Positions 1 to 7,844 of a DNA stretch of 64,000 nucleotides are shown one piece after another. Location: the NCBI RefSeq assembly GCF_013347965.1, contig NZ_CP048810.1:6447501-6511500 (forward strand), in the 5' to 3' direction. The translations under genes and the position numbers were made by a program. Under the pieces are notes generated by a model. The model had not been told where the DNA came from, made no database searches, and saw only the letters and a program-made list of their open reading frames with translations. Position 1 is the stretch's first letter. Each line of letters opens with the position of its first letter. Source of the stretch: Pseudomonas bijieensis. GTDB lineage: Bacteria > Pseudomonadota > Gammaproteobacteria > Pseudomonadales > Pseudomonadaceae.

Positions 1-821
1 ATGTTGCGGATTTGCCAAGCCAGCAGCAAAGTGAATGCGCTGTTGCTCAGGCGCGAGGCCGTTTCGCCGGCCAGCATATAGACAATGCTATAGATCCAGT
101 CGGCCAGCATGGGCATGACCGCCCATACATAAGTGCCTGCGTCGAACGACCATTGATGCCGCTGAGCCAGGTGTGACGGGACGAAAAGGTGCATGGCCAA
201 CGCGTCATGCCCGACCTCCGGCATGAAGGCGACCAGCACGTAAAGGCAGGCGAAGCTGCAGATCAGTACGTCGAGACCCGTCTGGAGGGGTGTTTGCACT
301 GAACGACTGGCCTGGATCTGCCTCAGCAGTTCACCCCCTATCGACGTGACATGCCGGTGGCCCAATATGAGCGGCGTTAACAGCAGCGCGCCATACAGCC
401 AGGGGTAGTTGATCGGCAAGTAGGCCGCCAGGCCTGTCAGCGTGCCGAACGTGCCCGCTCCCACCAGCAGGTGGACGCTCCAGTCGATCGAGGCTTCTTG
501 CCTGAGCATCCACCTGCCGAGCACGATGCAAGACAGCGCGAACAGCGCGACGACAATGACCGGCCAGATCTGGGCGCAGGCAACGGACAGGCATGCCAGT
601 AAACCCAGGCAAAGGATGATCGGTGGTTTACCAGTGAAGACGGTGAGGGCGGCCATGCCTGCCACTGACAGCAGTATCGTCCGGGTGGCGCTGTTCATGG
701 ACGCCAGTTCGAGCGTCGAAAAACCGTACACGCCGACCACCGCACTCGCCAGTAAAACCACCAACACCACTGCGTATTTCAGGCTGTATCTGGGCAAAAT
801 ATCGTCTCGGCTGTTCAGCAC
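1..821 (-). CDS. Multi-pass membrane protein, GT-C/GT39-like glycosyltransferase candidate (partial, runs off the window)
   Basis: An open frame with no stop runs on the minus strand from a GTG at 821 to the first base of the window, so about 273 N-terminal residues are visible and the C-terminus is missing. It is strongly hydrophobic, with several membrane segments (for example around residues 12-32, 45-105 and 118-150). A hydrophilic loop around residue 205 reads VGHDALAMHLFVPSHLA, which resembles the first extracytoplasmic loop of PMT/ArnT-like lipid-sugar glycosyltransferases (a D...H.P pattern). The start is uncertain: GTG 821 and TTG 836 both lie just after the stop of the next glycosyltransferase gene (846-848), and neither has a well placed Shine-Dalgarno. 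The position at the end of a polysaccharide operon fits a role in glycan assembly. Function is inferred, not proven. Confidence 0.55.
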   Translation of the reverse strand, partial: MLNSRDDILPRYSLKYAVVLVVLLASAVVGVYGFSTLELASMNSATRTILLSVAGMAALTVFTGKPPIILCLGLLACLSVACAQIWPVIVVALFALSCIVLGRWMLRQEASIDWSVHLLVGAGTFGTLTGLAAYLPINYPWLYGALLLTPLILGHRHVTSIGGELLRQIQASRSVQTPLQTGLDVLICSFACLYVLVAFMPEVGHDALAMHLFVPSHLAQRHQWSFDAGTYVWAVMPMLADWIYSIVYMLAGETASRLSNSAFTLLLAWQIRN

Positions 822-845
822 CTCAGTGCCATGCAAAGGGGGTGC

Positions 846-3296
846 TTATACGTCTCGGTACGTGTGCGGGACCCAGGAACCCCATTTGCTCTCGTAGATC
901 GCCCGGTTCTTTTCGAAAAGTGCCTGTTTTTTCCTGGCACCCAAAGTATTGAACGAGGCGGACAGATGGTGGTGGACGAAAACATCTTCGGCGCAGGCTG
1001 CGCGCATGCCACGACGCTGCACGCGGCGGCAGTAATCGTCGTCCTCGAAGAACCCCAGGCCGTACTCTTCGCACAGGCCACCGACTTGCTCGTAGGTCGA
1101 GCGCGGCAACATTACGCAGAAAAACGCCAGGGTGTTGATTTCGAACCAATCGCCCATGCGGGCGCGGGTCATTTGTGCGGCTTCGGCGGGCATGTCTTCT
1201 AGCCGGTCATAGCGGGTGCTGACTTTGGCCTCATTGCCGATGTTGTTGGTGATCGGACCGATGATGCCGATTTCCGTGTTGTCCTGCAGGTGGCGGATCA
1301 GGCCTTTGATCCAGCCGGCGGTGACGACCGTGTCGTTGTTCAGGATAACCAGATAGTCGCCACTGGCCGCTGCGAGGCCCAGGTTGTTGCCGGCGGCGAA
1401 GCCCTTGTTGTCCGGGTTGAGGATGACGATCCGGTCTGGATGTCCCTTGGCCCAGGCGGTGAGGTAGGCCGGGGTCTGGTCGCTGGAATGGTTATCGACG
1501 ACGATGATTTCAAGGTTCGGGTATTGGCTTTGGGTCAACAGGCTATCGAGGCAGGCCTTGGTCAGTTCGAGGTTGTTATAGGTCAACACCACGACGCTGA
1601 CTTTAGGCAGGGGTAACGTCGCGATGGCCTCGCGCAGGCTGGCGGCCCGATGCCGCCAGGTCTGGCTCCGGGCGAACGATTGCCGCGCCTTTAGCGTGGC
1701 GCTGGTCTCTGGGAGTGCCTCCAATACATCGCGCAGGGTCGAGATGAACTCAGTCGGCTGTTCAATCGCCCAGACCAGTTCGCCGAACTGGCTCAATTCC
1801 GGCAGTTTCACCGACACCACCGGTTTTCCCGCGCTCAGGTATTCATAGACCTTGACCGGATTGGTGGCGAGGGTCAGCGGCATGACCTTGAACGGAAGGA
1901 GGCAAACGTCCATGGCGTGGAGGTAGTAGGGCAGGGAGGCATAGGGGACTTCGCCTTCCAGGACCACATTCGGGCAGGCCTTGAAGTATTTTTTTGCCTG
2001 GACGGTATCGCTGCCGATCAACAGGATCAGGTGCTGCGGGAAGGACTGGGCGACACGCTTGACCAGGTCCAGATCGAACCATTCGGCAATGACGCCGTAG
2101 TAGCCGATGATCTTTCTGTTGGAAGGATCCCGGTAGACCTTGTCGGGACGTTGGCTGAAGAAACTGAACTCGCAGGCGTTGCGGATCACCTCTACGTTGC
2201 GGTTTTCCCGCTTGCCGTGCCGTTCGATCCAGTCGGAGGTGGCCACCAACAGATCCGCCCTGCGCATCAGGGCGATCTCAAGGTCGAGCATTTCCTGGGC
2301 AACGTTGCCGAAGCCTTCGTGATGGTCCATGCAGTCATAGACTAGCGTGGCGTTGGGGACACGCCTCGCCAACGGGAACCAATAGGCGTGCTGGACGATG
2401 CAATCCACGGCACCGACGTTCGCCGATTGCAGGAGCATGGCCAGCCCTTGGCACAACTGGCGGATCGCGGCCGCTGACGGCGGGGCATGATAAATGGCCG
2501 GTGCGCCACGTACCTTGAAACGGATCTGAAACAGCCGTTTGGAGCCTTCCAAAAGCTCTGCTTCGAAACCGGGGGCATCATCGTCGATAAAGTGGTTCGA
2601 GACATAAAAGGTCGTTTGTCCGGCCCGGGCCAACTCCTTGGCCAGGTTCTGTGGGCGCTGGATGCGGAAGTGCCAGTCAATCACGCCGAACATCAGGATC
2701 ATGGGCCGCCCGTGACTAGACGGCACGGCAAGGTTTACGGGCGGTGGCAGAGGTTGCAGCGGGATGAGGCCAGCGGGTGCCGCTGATTCGCCTGGCGTTG
2801 CCTTGCCGGATTTCAACCAGCTTCGAAGCCGACTCGCCAGTTTGCTTTTACGGTGTGCGGAGAGTGGCAGCCAGGCGTAGACCCGGCGCGACAACTTATA
2901 CAGCTGCTTACGTATCGAATAACGCAGCGGTGCGCGTTCAATGGCGTTGCCCCAGTCCGAAAGCTTGAACAGCTCAGCCTGCTTCGCCGCCAGTTGGGCG
3001 CGCAAATCCACCGCCCAATCGGAAAGCGCGACCGCCTCGCTTTCTTTTGTCTGGAGCAATGTCTCGGCGTCTTTCAGGCGCTGTTCGGCCAACCGCAGTT
3101 GCTCGCGCAGCCGCCCGGCCTTGCCTTCTTGAAGTGACAGGCGAGTGCGAAGCGCTTGTGAACCCAGGTTCAATTGTTTGATAAGCCGATCTCGATTCTC
3201 GATTTCCTTGACCAGCTGTAAGGCCTCAATGGATCTGGATTGTGTTGAGCGATTCAGTTGGTCAATGCAATCAACAAGACGGTTGATCTGGTCCAT
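846..3296 (-). CDS. Two-domain glycosyltransferase (coiled coil + GT-B-like + GT2)
   Basis: Protein of 816 residues when started at ATG 3296 (AAAGGA lies 12 nt upstream); a GTG at 3335 would add 13 residues. Residues 1-150 are rich in Q, L, E and R and look like a coiled coil. From about 195 to 550 there is a GT-B-like domain that begins with the pattern DWHFRIQRPQNLA and contains a GKPVVSV motif typical of the C-terminal half of GT4/GT1 enzymes. From about 560 to the end lies a GT2 domain starting VSVVVLTYNN, with a VVDNHSSD motif, an ILNNDT (DXD-like) motif and an FFEDDDYCRR motif. It probably adds two different sugars to a surface polysaccharide at the cytoplasmic face of the inner membrane. 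The same architecture recurs at 7825-10002. It is downstream of wzm on the same strand. Confidence 0.85.
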   Translation of the reverse strand: MDQINRLVDCIDQLNRSTQSRSIEALQLVKEIENRDRLIKQLNLGSQALRTRLSLQEGKAGRLREQLRLAEQRLKDAETLLQTKESEAVALSDWAVDLRAQLAAKQAELFKLSDWGNAIERAPLRYSIRKQLYKLSRRVYAWLPLSAHRKSKLASRLRSWLKSGKATPGESAAPAGLIPLQPLPPPVNLAVPSSHGRPMILMFGVIDWHFRIQRPQNLAKELARAGQTTFYVSNHFIDDDAPGFEAELLEGSKRLFQIRFKVRGAPAIYHAPPSAAAIRQLCQGLAMLLQSANVGAVDCIVQHAYWFPLARRVPNATLVYDCMDHHEGFGNVAQEMLDLEIALMRRADLLVATSDWIERHGKRENRNVEVIRNACEFSFFSQRPDKVYRDPSNRKIIGYYGVIAEWFDLDLVKRVAQSFPQHLILLIGSDTVQAKKYFKACPNVVLEGEVPYASLPYYLHAMDVCLLPFKVMPLTLATNPVKVYEYLSAGKPVVSVKLPELSQFGELVWAIEQPTEFISTLRDVLEALPETSATLKARQSFARSQTWRHRAASLREAIATLPLPKVSVVVLTYNNLELTKACLDSLLTQSQYPNLEIIVVDNHSSDQTPAYLTAWAKGHPDRIVILNPDNKGFAAGNNLGLAAASGDYLVILNNDTVVTAGWIKGLIRHLQDNTEIGIIGPITNNIGNEAKVSTRYDRLEDMPAEAAQMTRARMGDWFEINTLAFFCVMLPRSTYEQVGGLCEEYGLGFFEDDDYCRRVQRRGMRAACAEDVFVHHHLSASFNTLGARKKQALFEKNRAIYESKWGSWVPHTYRDV

Positions 3297-3438
3297 GCGG
3301 TTTTCTGGTCCTTTGGTCAATACGGCAACGCACACTCGGTCTTTCAGGATCGATGACTGGCTTCAATCACCAGCCAGGCCTCCAGCCGTGCAATGAATCA
3401 GCATAGCGGTTGCTGGACGGGGTGCCACGCGACAAACG

Positions 3439-4257
3439 TCATATGACGTCGGCGAAGCCCTTGCGTGTCCTCTGGAACCAGGCAAACCCGCAACAGGCAA
3501 TCAGCACGGCGATTGCCGAGTAAACCGCCAGGTGCTCCCATTGCGGCGGCCTGCCCCAGAACATTACATCGCGAACCATTTCCACCGGCAGCGTCAGCGG
3601 GTTTGCCTGCAAGACGGCCTGATAGCTCTGTGGAAGCGTCGAGAGGGGATAGAAAATCGGAGAAAGGAACAGCATCGCGGTGATGATAATGCCGATGAAC
3701 TGGCCGATATCGCGCAGGTATACATTTATCGAGGCGAGAAACCAGGAAATACCCAGCGTCAGCAACACCAACGGAAACAGCACCAGTGGCAGCAGAAGAG
3801 CGGTGACCGGTGGGGTACCGAACAGGACGATGTAGAAGACCAGCCAGGCCAGGAGGCTGACTGCCATGTGGAACAGCGCTGCGCCGAGGGACACCAGGGG
3901 CAGGGTTTCCAATGGGAATACAATCTTCTTGACGTAGTTGGTGTTGGCCAGCACCAGGCCAGGCGCACGGTTGATGCATTCGGAAAACAGGTTGAATACC
4001 AGCAGGCCAGCGAACAGCACCAGGGCGAATTCGCTCTTGGACTCACCGCCGCCAGACCAGCGGGCCTTGAAGACGACACTGAACACGAACGTGTAGACCA
4101 CCAGCATGAAGGCCGGGGTGAAGAACGACCATAAAATGCCGAGCATGGAGCCTTTATAGCGACCGATGACTTCCCTGCGGATCAACACGTAGATCAAGAT
4201 TCGATTGACCAGGACACTCTTGATCATGGCGACAGGGGACATGCTGAACGACTGCAT
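3439..4257 (-). CDS. wzm: ABC-2 type polysaccharide export permease (Wzm)
   Basis: 272 residues, with the usual Wzm/TagG layout: an N-terminal amphipathic stretch (LIRREVIGRYKGSMLG), then about six hydrophobic segments, with an ALFHMAVSLL segment and a NPLTLPVEMVRD loop near the C-terminus that are characteristic of O-antigen exporters. It would form the inner-membrane channel that moves lipid-linked polysaccharide to the periplasm with the Wzt ATPase. Unusually, the ATPase lies on the opposite strand, 183 bp away, instead of in the same operon. The start at 4257 has AAGGA 10 nt upstream; ATG 4242 is an alternative. Confidence 0.9.
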   Translation of the reverse strand: MQSFSMSPVAMIKSVLVNRILIYVLIRREVIGRYKGSMLGILWSFFTPAFMLVVYTFVFSVVFKARWSGGGESKSEFALVLFAGLLVFNLFSECINRAPGLVLANTNYVKKIVFPLETLPLVSLGAALFHMAVSLLAWLVFYIVLFGTPPVTALLLPLVLFPLVLLTLGISWFLASINVYLRDIGQFIGIIITAMLFLSPIFYPLSTLPQSYQAVLQANPLTLPVEMVRDVMFWGRPPQWEHLAVYSAIAVLIACCGFAWFQRTRKGFADVI

Positions 4258-4440
4258 CGGTGCTTGATCCTTAAGACAATATCGGATGCTTCTTGAGTGG
4301 CATCCTCATGAGGGTAGGCCAAGTGTAGATTCATTCGCAGTTTTTTATCCCATCTGTGCTTAACTCATCCGCAGTGCCCAACGAAGGACTGATCCAGTAA
4401 CGCCGCAATAATGGCCGCGATTCATGGAAGGGTTTTACCG
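4258..4440. promoter_or_regulatory. Divergent promoter region between wzm and the wzt fusion
   Basis: This 183-bp stretch is the only sequence from which both halves of the exporter can be transcribed. It is more AT-rich than the flanking genes, with a run TTTTTTA near 4340. I could not define convincing -35/-10 pairs. An in-frame ATG at 4411 would extend the downstream protein by ten residues, but GGAAGGG at 4425-4431, eight bases before ATG 4441, supports the later start. Confidence 0.4.
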
Positions 4441-7164
4441 ATGTCGTTTGAAGTGGCCATCAGCGCCGAAAACCTGAGCAAGTGTTATCAGATTTATGAT
4501 GCGCCCAAGGACCGCCTGTTGCAGATGCTGGTGCGCGGCAGGAAGCGTTTCTATCGCGAGTTCTGGGCCCTGGACGATGTTTCCCTGACCATCGCAAGGG
4601 GGGAGACCGTCGGTATCATCGGCCGTAATGGCAGTGGCAAATCCACCCTGTTGCAGCTGATCTGCGGAACGTTGATGCCGACCCGGGGCAGCGTCCAGGG
4701 GCATGGCCGGATTGCAGCGTTGCTGGAGCTGGGGTCAGGTTTCAATCCGGAATTCACCGGCCGGGAAAACGTCTATGTGAATGCGGCGGTGCTGGGCTTG
4801 AGTCGCTCGGAAATCGACGCTCGCTTCGATGACATCGTCGCCTTTGCCAATATCGGCGATTTTATCGACCAGCCCACCAAAATCTATTCCAGCGGCATGC
4901 TGGTACGGCTGGCCTTCGCCGTTTCGGTCTGTGTCGAGCCCGAGATCCTGATCGTCGACGAGGCCCTCTCCGTCGGCGATGCATCCTTTCAGTTCAAATG
5001 CCTGAATCGGCTGGAGGAACTGGCGGCCAAGGGCACGACGCTGCTGTTCGTCTCCCATGACATGAGCATGGTCAAGCGCTTTTGCCACCGGGTCATCTAC
5101 TTGCGCGCGGGCCGGGTCGTTGCCAGTGGCTCACCCGACGAAATGGCCGAACTGCACTTGCTCGACATGCGTGACGAGCAACGTCGCTGGGCCAGTGGCG
5201 GGGTCATGCCGGTAACGCGCAAGCCATTCATGGGCGAGCAGGAGGGGATGGCCTTTGGGACCGAAGAGGGGCATATCAGTGCCGCCTGCTTTACCAACAC
5301 CCAGCAGCTTTGCTCCAGTTACCTGTATGGCGACGACATCGAGATTCGCGTCGAGGCCATGCTGCATGAGTCGATCACTCAACCCAACATCAGCTTCACC
5401 ATTCAGGAAGCCAGGCTGCTGGTGATTGGTGGCGGTAACTTCGCACTGCAACCGGGGCCCGTCGAAAACGGTTGGCGGCGTACGGCGATTACAGTGCGCT
5501 TCCCGGCCAACCTCGCCGAGGGCCGCTATCATGTCACGCTCAAACTGTTGCACGGTGCGACGGAAGACACCTCACAACTGATCGAGAAGCAGGTCGCGCC
5601 ATTGGCGTTCGACATGCTGCCGAACCACAAGCGTTTCCTGGGCATGGTCGACCTGGGGTTGCAGAGGATCGACCCTCGTCCAGCCGAGTCGCTTGCCAAG
5701 GCCTGTGGGACCCAAGGAGAGAAGGTTTTGACGGAACAGTTGGACGAGCGCACTTGGCAGGTCGCTATATTCGGTACCTTTGACGTAGAAAACTACGGCG
5801 ATCTGCTGTTTCCGCTCATTGCCGAGGCGGAGTTGGCCCGGCGCTTGGGTTCAGTCAACCTGCATCGATTTTCCTATCACGCCAAAAAAACACCGCAATG
5901 GCCCTATGCGGTGACGTCGCTGACCGAGCTGCCTCATGTGGCGTCCAGCCTGGATGGTGTTTTGATCGGCGGTGGCTTCCTGATCCGCTTCGATAAAGTC
6001 GTTGCCCACGGCTATGGTCCGACGACCGCCAGTATCCATCACCCTACCGGTTATTGGCTGACCCCTGCGCTCATCGCGCAGCAGCACGGGGTCCCGGTCA
6101 TGTGGAATGCCCCCGGGATGCATTGCAACAGTATCCCCGACTGGGCCAGGCCGTTATTGACGATGGCTCTTGAGCAAAGCCAGTACGTGGGAGTACGCGA
6201 TGCACTGTCACGCGATACTCTCGGCGCGCTCACCCAACAGGCCGAGATCGAAGTGTTGCCCGATACCGCATTTGGCTTGCCCCACCTGATCGACGAGCAG
6301 CAGCCCTGCGCCGAGTTCATTCGCCTGCGCGAGCGCGCCGGGTTGATCGGGCCCTACATCGTGATCCATGCCATTCACGTGGTGGAGTCCTTTGTAAAAC
6401 TGTTCGAAGACCACGCCGAGGCGTTCCAGGGCTATCAGTTTTTGGTGGTGCCGATTGGCCCCGTCCTGGGGGACGATCCGTCGGCCATTGCGGCACGCCT
6501 GCCCCAGGCCATCACCTTGTCGTTCTGGCCGGAACCGTTGCTGATGGCGGAAATTATCAGCCAGGCCCAAGCGGTGATCGGCCACAGCTACCACCTGGCA
6601 ATCACCGCCCTGGCGTTTGGTGTCCCGGTGTTTTGCTCGGCGGATCTGACGACGGGCAAGTACACGGCACTGGCGAAGTTCGACTCACTCCACGCGTTGC
6701 CGGACGTGGCCACGGTCGATCCGCAATGGTTTATCGCCCGTGTCGGCAAGACCCACCCATCGCCCGCGGCGAGTGCGGCGGCGGATCGGTTGGTCGAGCA
6801 TTGGGATCGGGTCGCGGCGATCATTCGCCAGGGTAAAACGTCTGCCCAGCCGGTGTTGGGGGCCTTTCTACAGCATCTGCCCAACCTGCTCGAAGCCGCC
6901 GCCGAGGGCCGCGACCCCTTGCCGGCTGAATGTCCGGCAAGCCCTGTCGTGCCCGAGCCTGAGCTCATCGAGCCGCTGCACGACCCGGCAGTACAAGCGC
7001 TTGCCCAGCAGCAACAGATCGTTCAGCTCAGTCAGCAACTGGCGCTCAGTGACGCCAGGATGCTTGAGTTGCAGAACTCCAATTCCTTCCGAATGACCGC
7101 ACCACTGCGCTCCATTGCCCGTGGTATCAGAAACCTGACAGCGAACAAGAACAGACAATGCTAG
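4441..7164 (+). CDS. wzt: Wzt ATPase fused to carbohydrate-binding and polysaccharide pyruvyl-transferase-like domains
   Basis: 907 residues, about twice the length of a normal Wzt. Residues 1-240 form an ABC ATPase: Walker A GRNGSGKST at 61-69, signature SSGM at 150-153, Walker B ILIVDEAL at 169-176 and the H-loop around VSHD. Residues about 265-400 resemble the Wzt C-terminal beta-sandwich that recognises the modified end of the glycan. Residues about 437-790 start with VAIFGTFDVENYGDLLF and include GGGFLIRF and GHSYHLAITAL, as in polysaccharide pyruvyl transferases (CsaB/PssM family). The last 60 residues are a coiled coil ending in SFRMTAPLRSIAR. It probably drives export through Wzm and may also modify the chain. 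It overlaps the next gene by 7 bp (TGC-TAG/ATG-CTA), so the two are translationally coupled. The fusion is intact, with no frameshift. Confidence 0.88.
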   Translation: MSFEVAISAENLSKCYQIYDAPKDRLLQMLVRGRKRFYREFWALDDVSLTIARGETVGIIGRNGSGKSTLLQLICGTLMPTRGSVQGHGRIAALLELGSGFNPEFTGRENVYVNAAVLGLSRSEIDARFDDIVAFANIGDFIDQPTKIYSSGMLVRLAFAVSVCVEPEILIVDEALSVGDASFQFKCLNRLEELAAKGTTLLFVSHDMSMVKRFCHRVIYLRAGRVVASGSPDEMAELHLLDMRDEQRRWASGGVMPVTRKPFMGEQEGMAFGTEEGHISAACFTNTQQLCSSYLYGDDIEIRVEAMLHESITQPNISFTIQEARLLVIGGGNFALQPGPVENGWRRTAITVRFPANLAEGRYHVTLKLLHGATEDTSQLIEKQVAPLAFDMLPNHKRFLGMVDLGLQRIDPRPAESLAKACGTQGEKVLTEQLDERTWQVAIFGTFDVENYGDLLFPLIAEAELARRLGSVNLHRFSYHAKKTPQWPYAVTSLTELPHVASSLDGVLIGGGFLIRFDKVVAHGYGPTTASIHHPTGYWLTPALIAQQHGVPVMWNAPGMHCNSIPDWARPLLTMALEQSQYVGVRDALSRDTLGALTQQAEIEVLPDTAFGLPHLIDEQQPCAEFIRLRERAGLIGPYIVIHAIHVVESFVKLFEDHAEAFQGYQFLVVPIGPVLGDDPSAIAARLPQAITLSFWPEPLLMAEIISQAQAVIGHSYHLAITALAFGVPVFCSADLTTGKYTALAKFDSLHALPDVATVDPQWFIARVGKTHPSPAASAAADRLVEHWDRVAAIIRQGKTSAQPVLGAFLQHLPNLLEAAAEGRDPLPAECPASPVVPEPELIEPLHDPAVQALAQQQQIVQLSQQLALSDARMLELQNSNSFRMTAPLRSIARGIRNLTANKNRQC

Positions 7165-7844
7165 ATCTCTCTCGTCTCACGCCAGCGGCTCTAAGGGCTC
7201 ACCCGTTCTCATGGGCTGAAATCGGCAGCCTGTATTCGGTCGAGGACGCCGCCGCGTTGGCGGCCTCCTTTCCTCATGACCACTTCAAGACGGTGAGTGG
7301 TTATGGCGGTGAGAAGAACTATGACTATGAGGCCCGTGCCCTGGTGGGCATGGGCTCCAACACCATCGCTTTCCCTGAAGAACTGAGCGAGGCGTGGTTG
7401 CGGCTGGCCCGGGATCTTGGCTCGGCGGGCTATCGAGAGGCCATGTCGGAGCTGACCGGGATCGACCTGCGTGCCGTACCGATGGAGGTCAACGTCTTTC
7501 ATTACGGTCCCGGCGCCAGCTTGGGGGCCCATCCGGACCTGCCCGATAAACTGGTCACCCATATCCTGTATTTCAATGAGTCCTGGGACCGCAATGACGG
7601 CGGGTGCCTGAATATCCTGCACAGCAATGACCCCAACGCCGTGGCGGCCGAGATCGAGCCCCTGGTGGGCAACTCGGCGATCCTGGTGCGCTCGGATCAT
7701 TCCTGGCATGCCGTCACCCCGGTGGTGAGCGGCTGCCATTCTTCCCGCCGCAGCCTGACGGCAACGTTCTACCGACCGGGCTCCCAGAGTTCCATGTGGC
7801 CGCCGGGCGACCACACCCCACTGCATGGATACCCACGTGCTTAA
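7158..7844 (+). CDS. 2-oxoglutarate/Fe(II)-dependent oxygenase in the polysaccharide cluster
   Basis: 228 residues. The C-terminal half is a prolyl-4-hydroxylase-like jelly roll with the iron triad H125, D127 (GAHPDLP) and H184 (SWHAVTP), followed by RRSLT (R197/R198), the usual 2-oxoglutarate contact. It should hydroxylate, or oxidatively modify, a substrate in the cytoplasm. Members of this family next to glycosyltransferases are often thought to act on sugar chains or nucleotide sugars, but the substrate here is unknown. The start overlaps the wzt fusion by 7 bp and the stop overlaps the following glycosyltransferase by 20 bp, so all three are probably made in fixed ratio from one mRNA. 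Confidence 0.8.
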   Translation: MLDLSRLTPAALRAHPFSWAEIGSLYSVEDAAALAASFPHDHFKTVSGYGGEKNYDYEARALVGMGSNTIAFPEELSEAWLRLARDLGSAGYREAMSELTGIDLRAVPMEVNVFHYGPGASLGAHPDLPDKLVTHILYFNESWDRNDGGCLNILHSNDPNAVAAEIEPLVGNSAILVRSDHSWHAVTPVVSGCHSSRRSLTATFYRPGSQSSMWPPGDHTPLHGYPRA

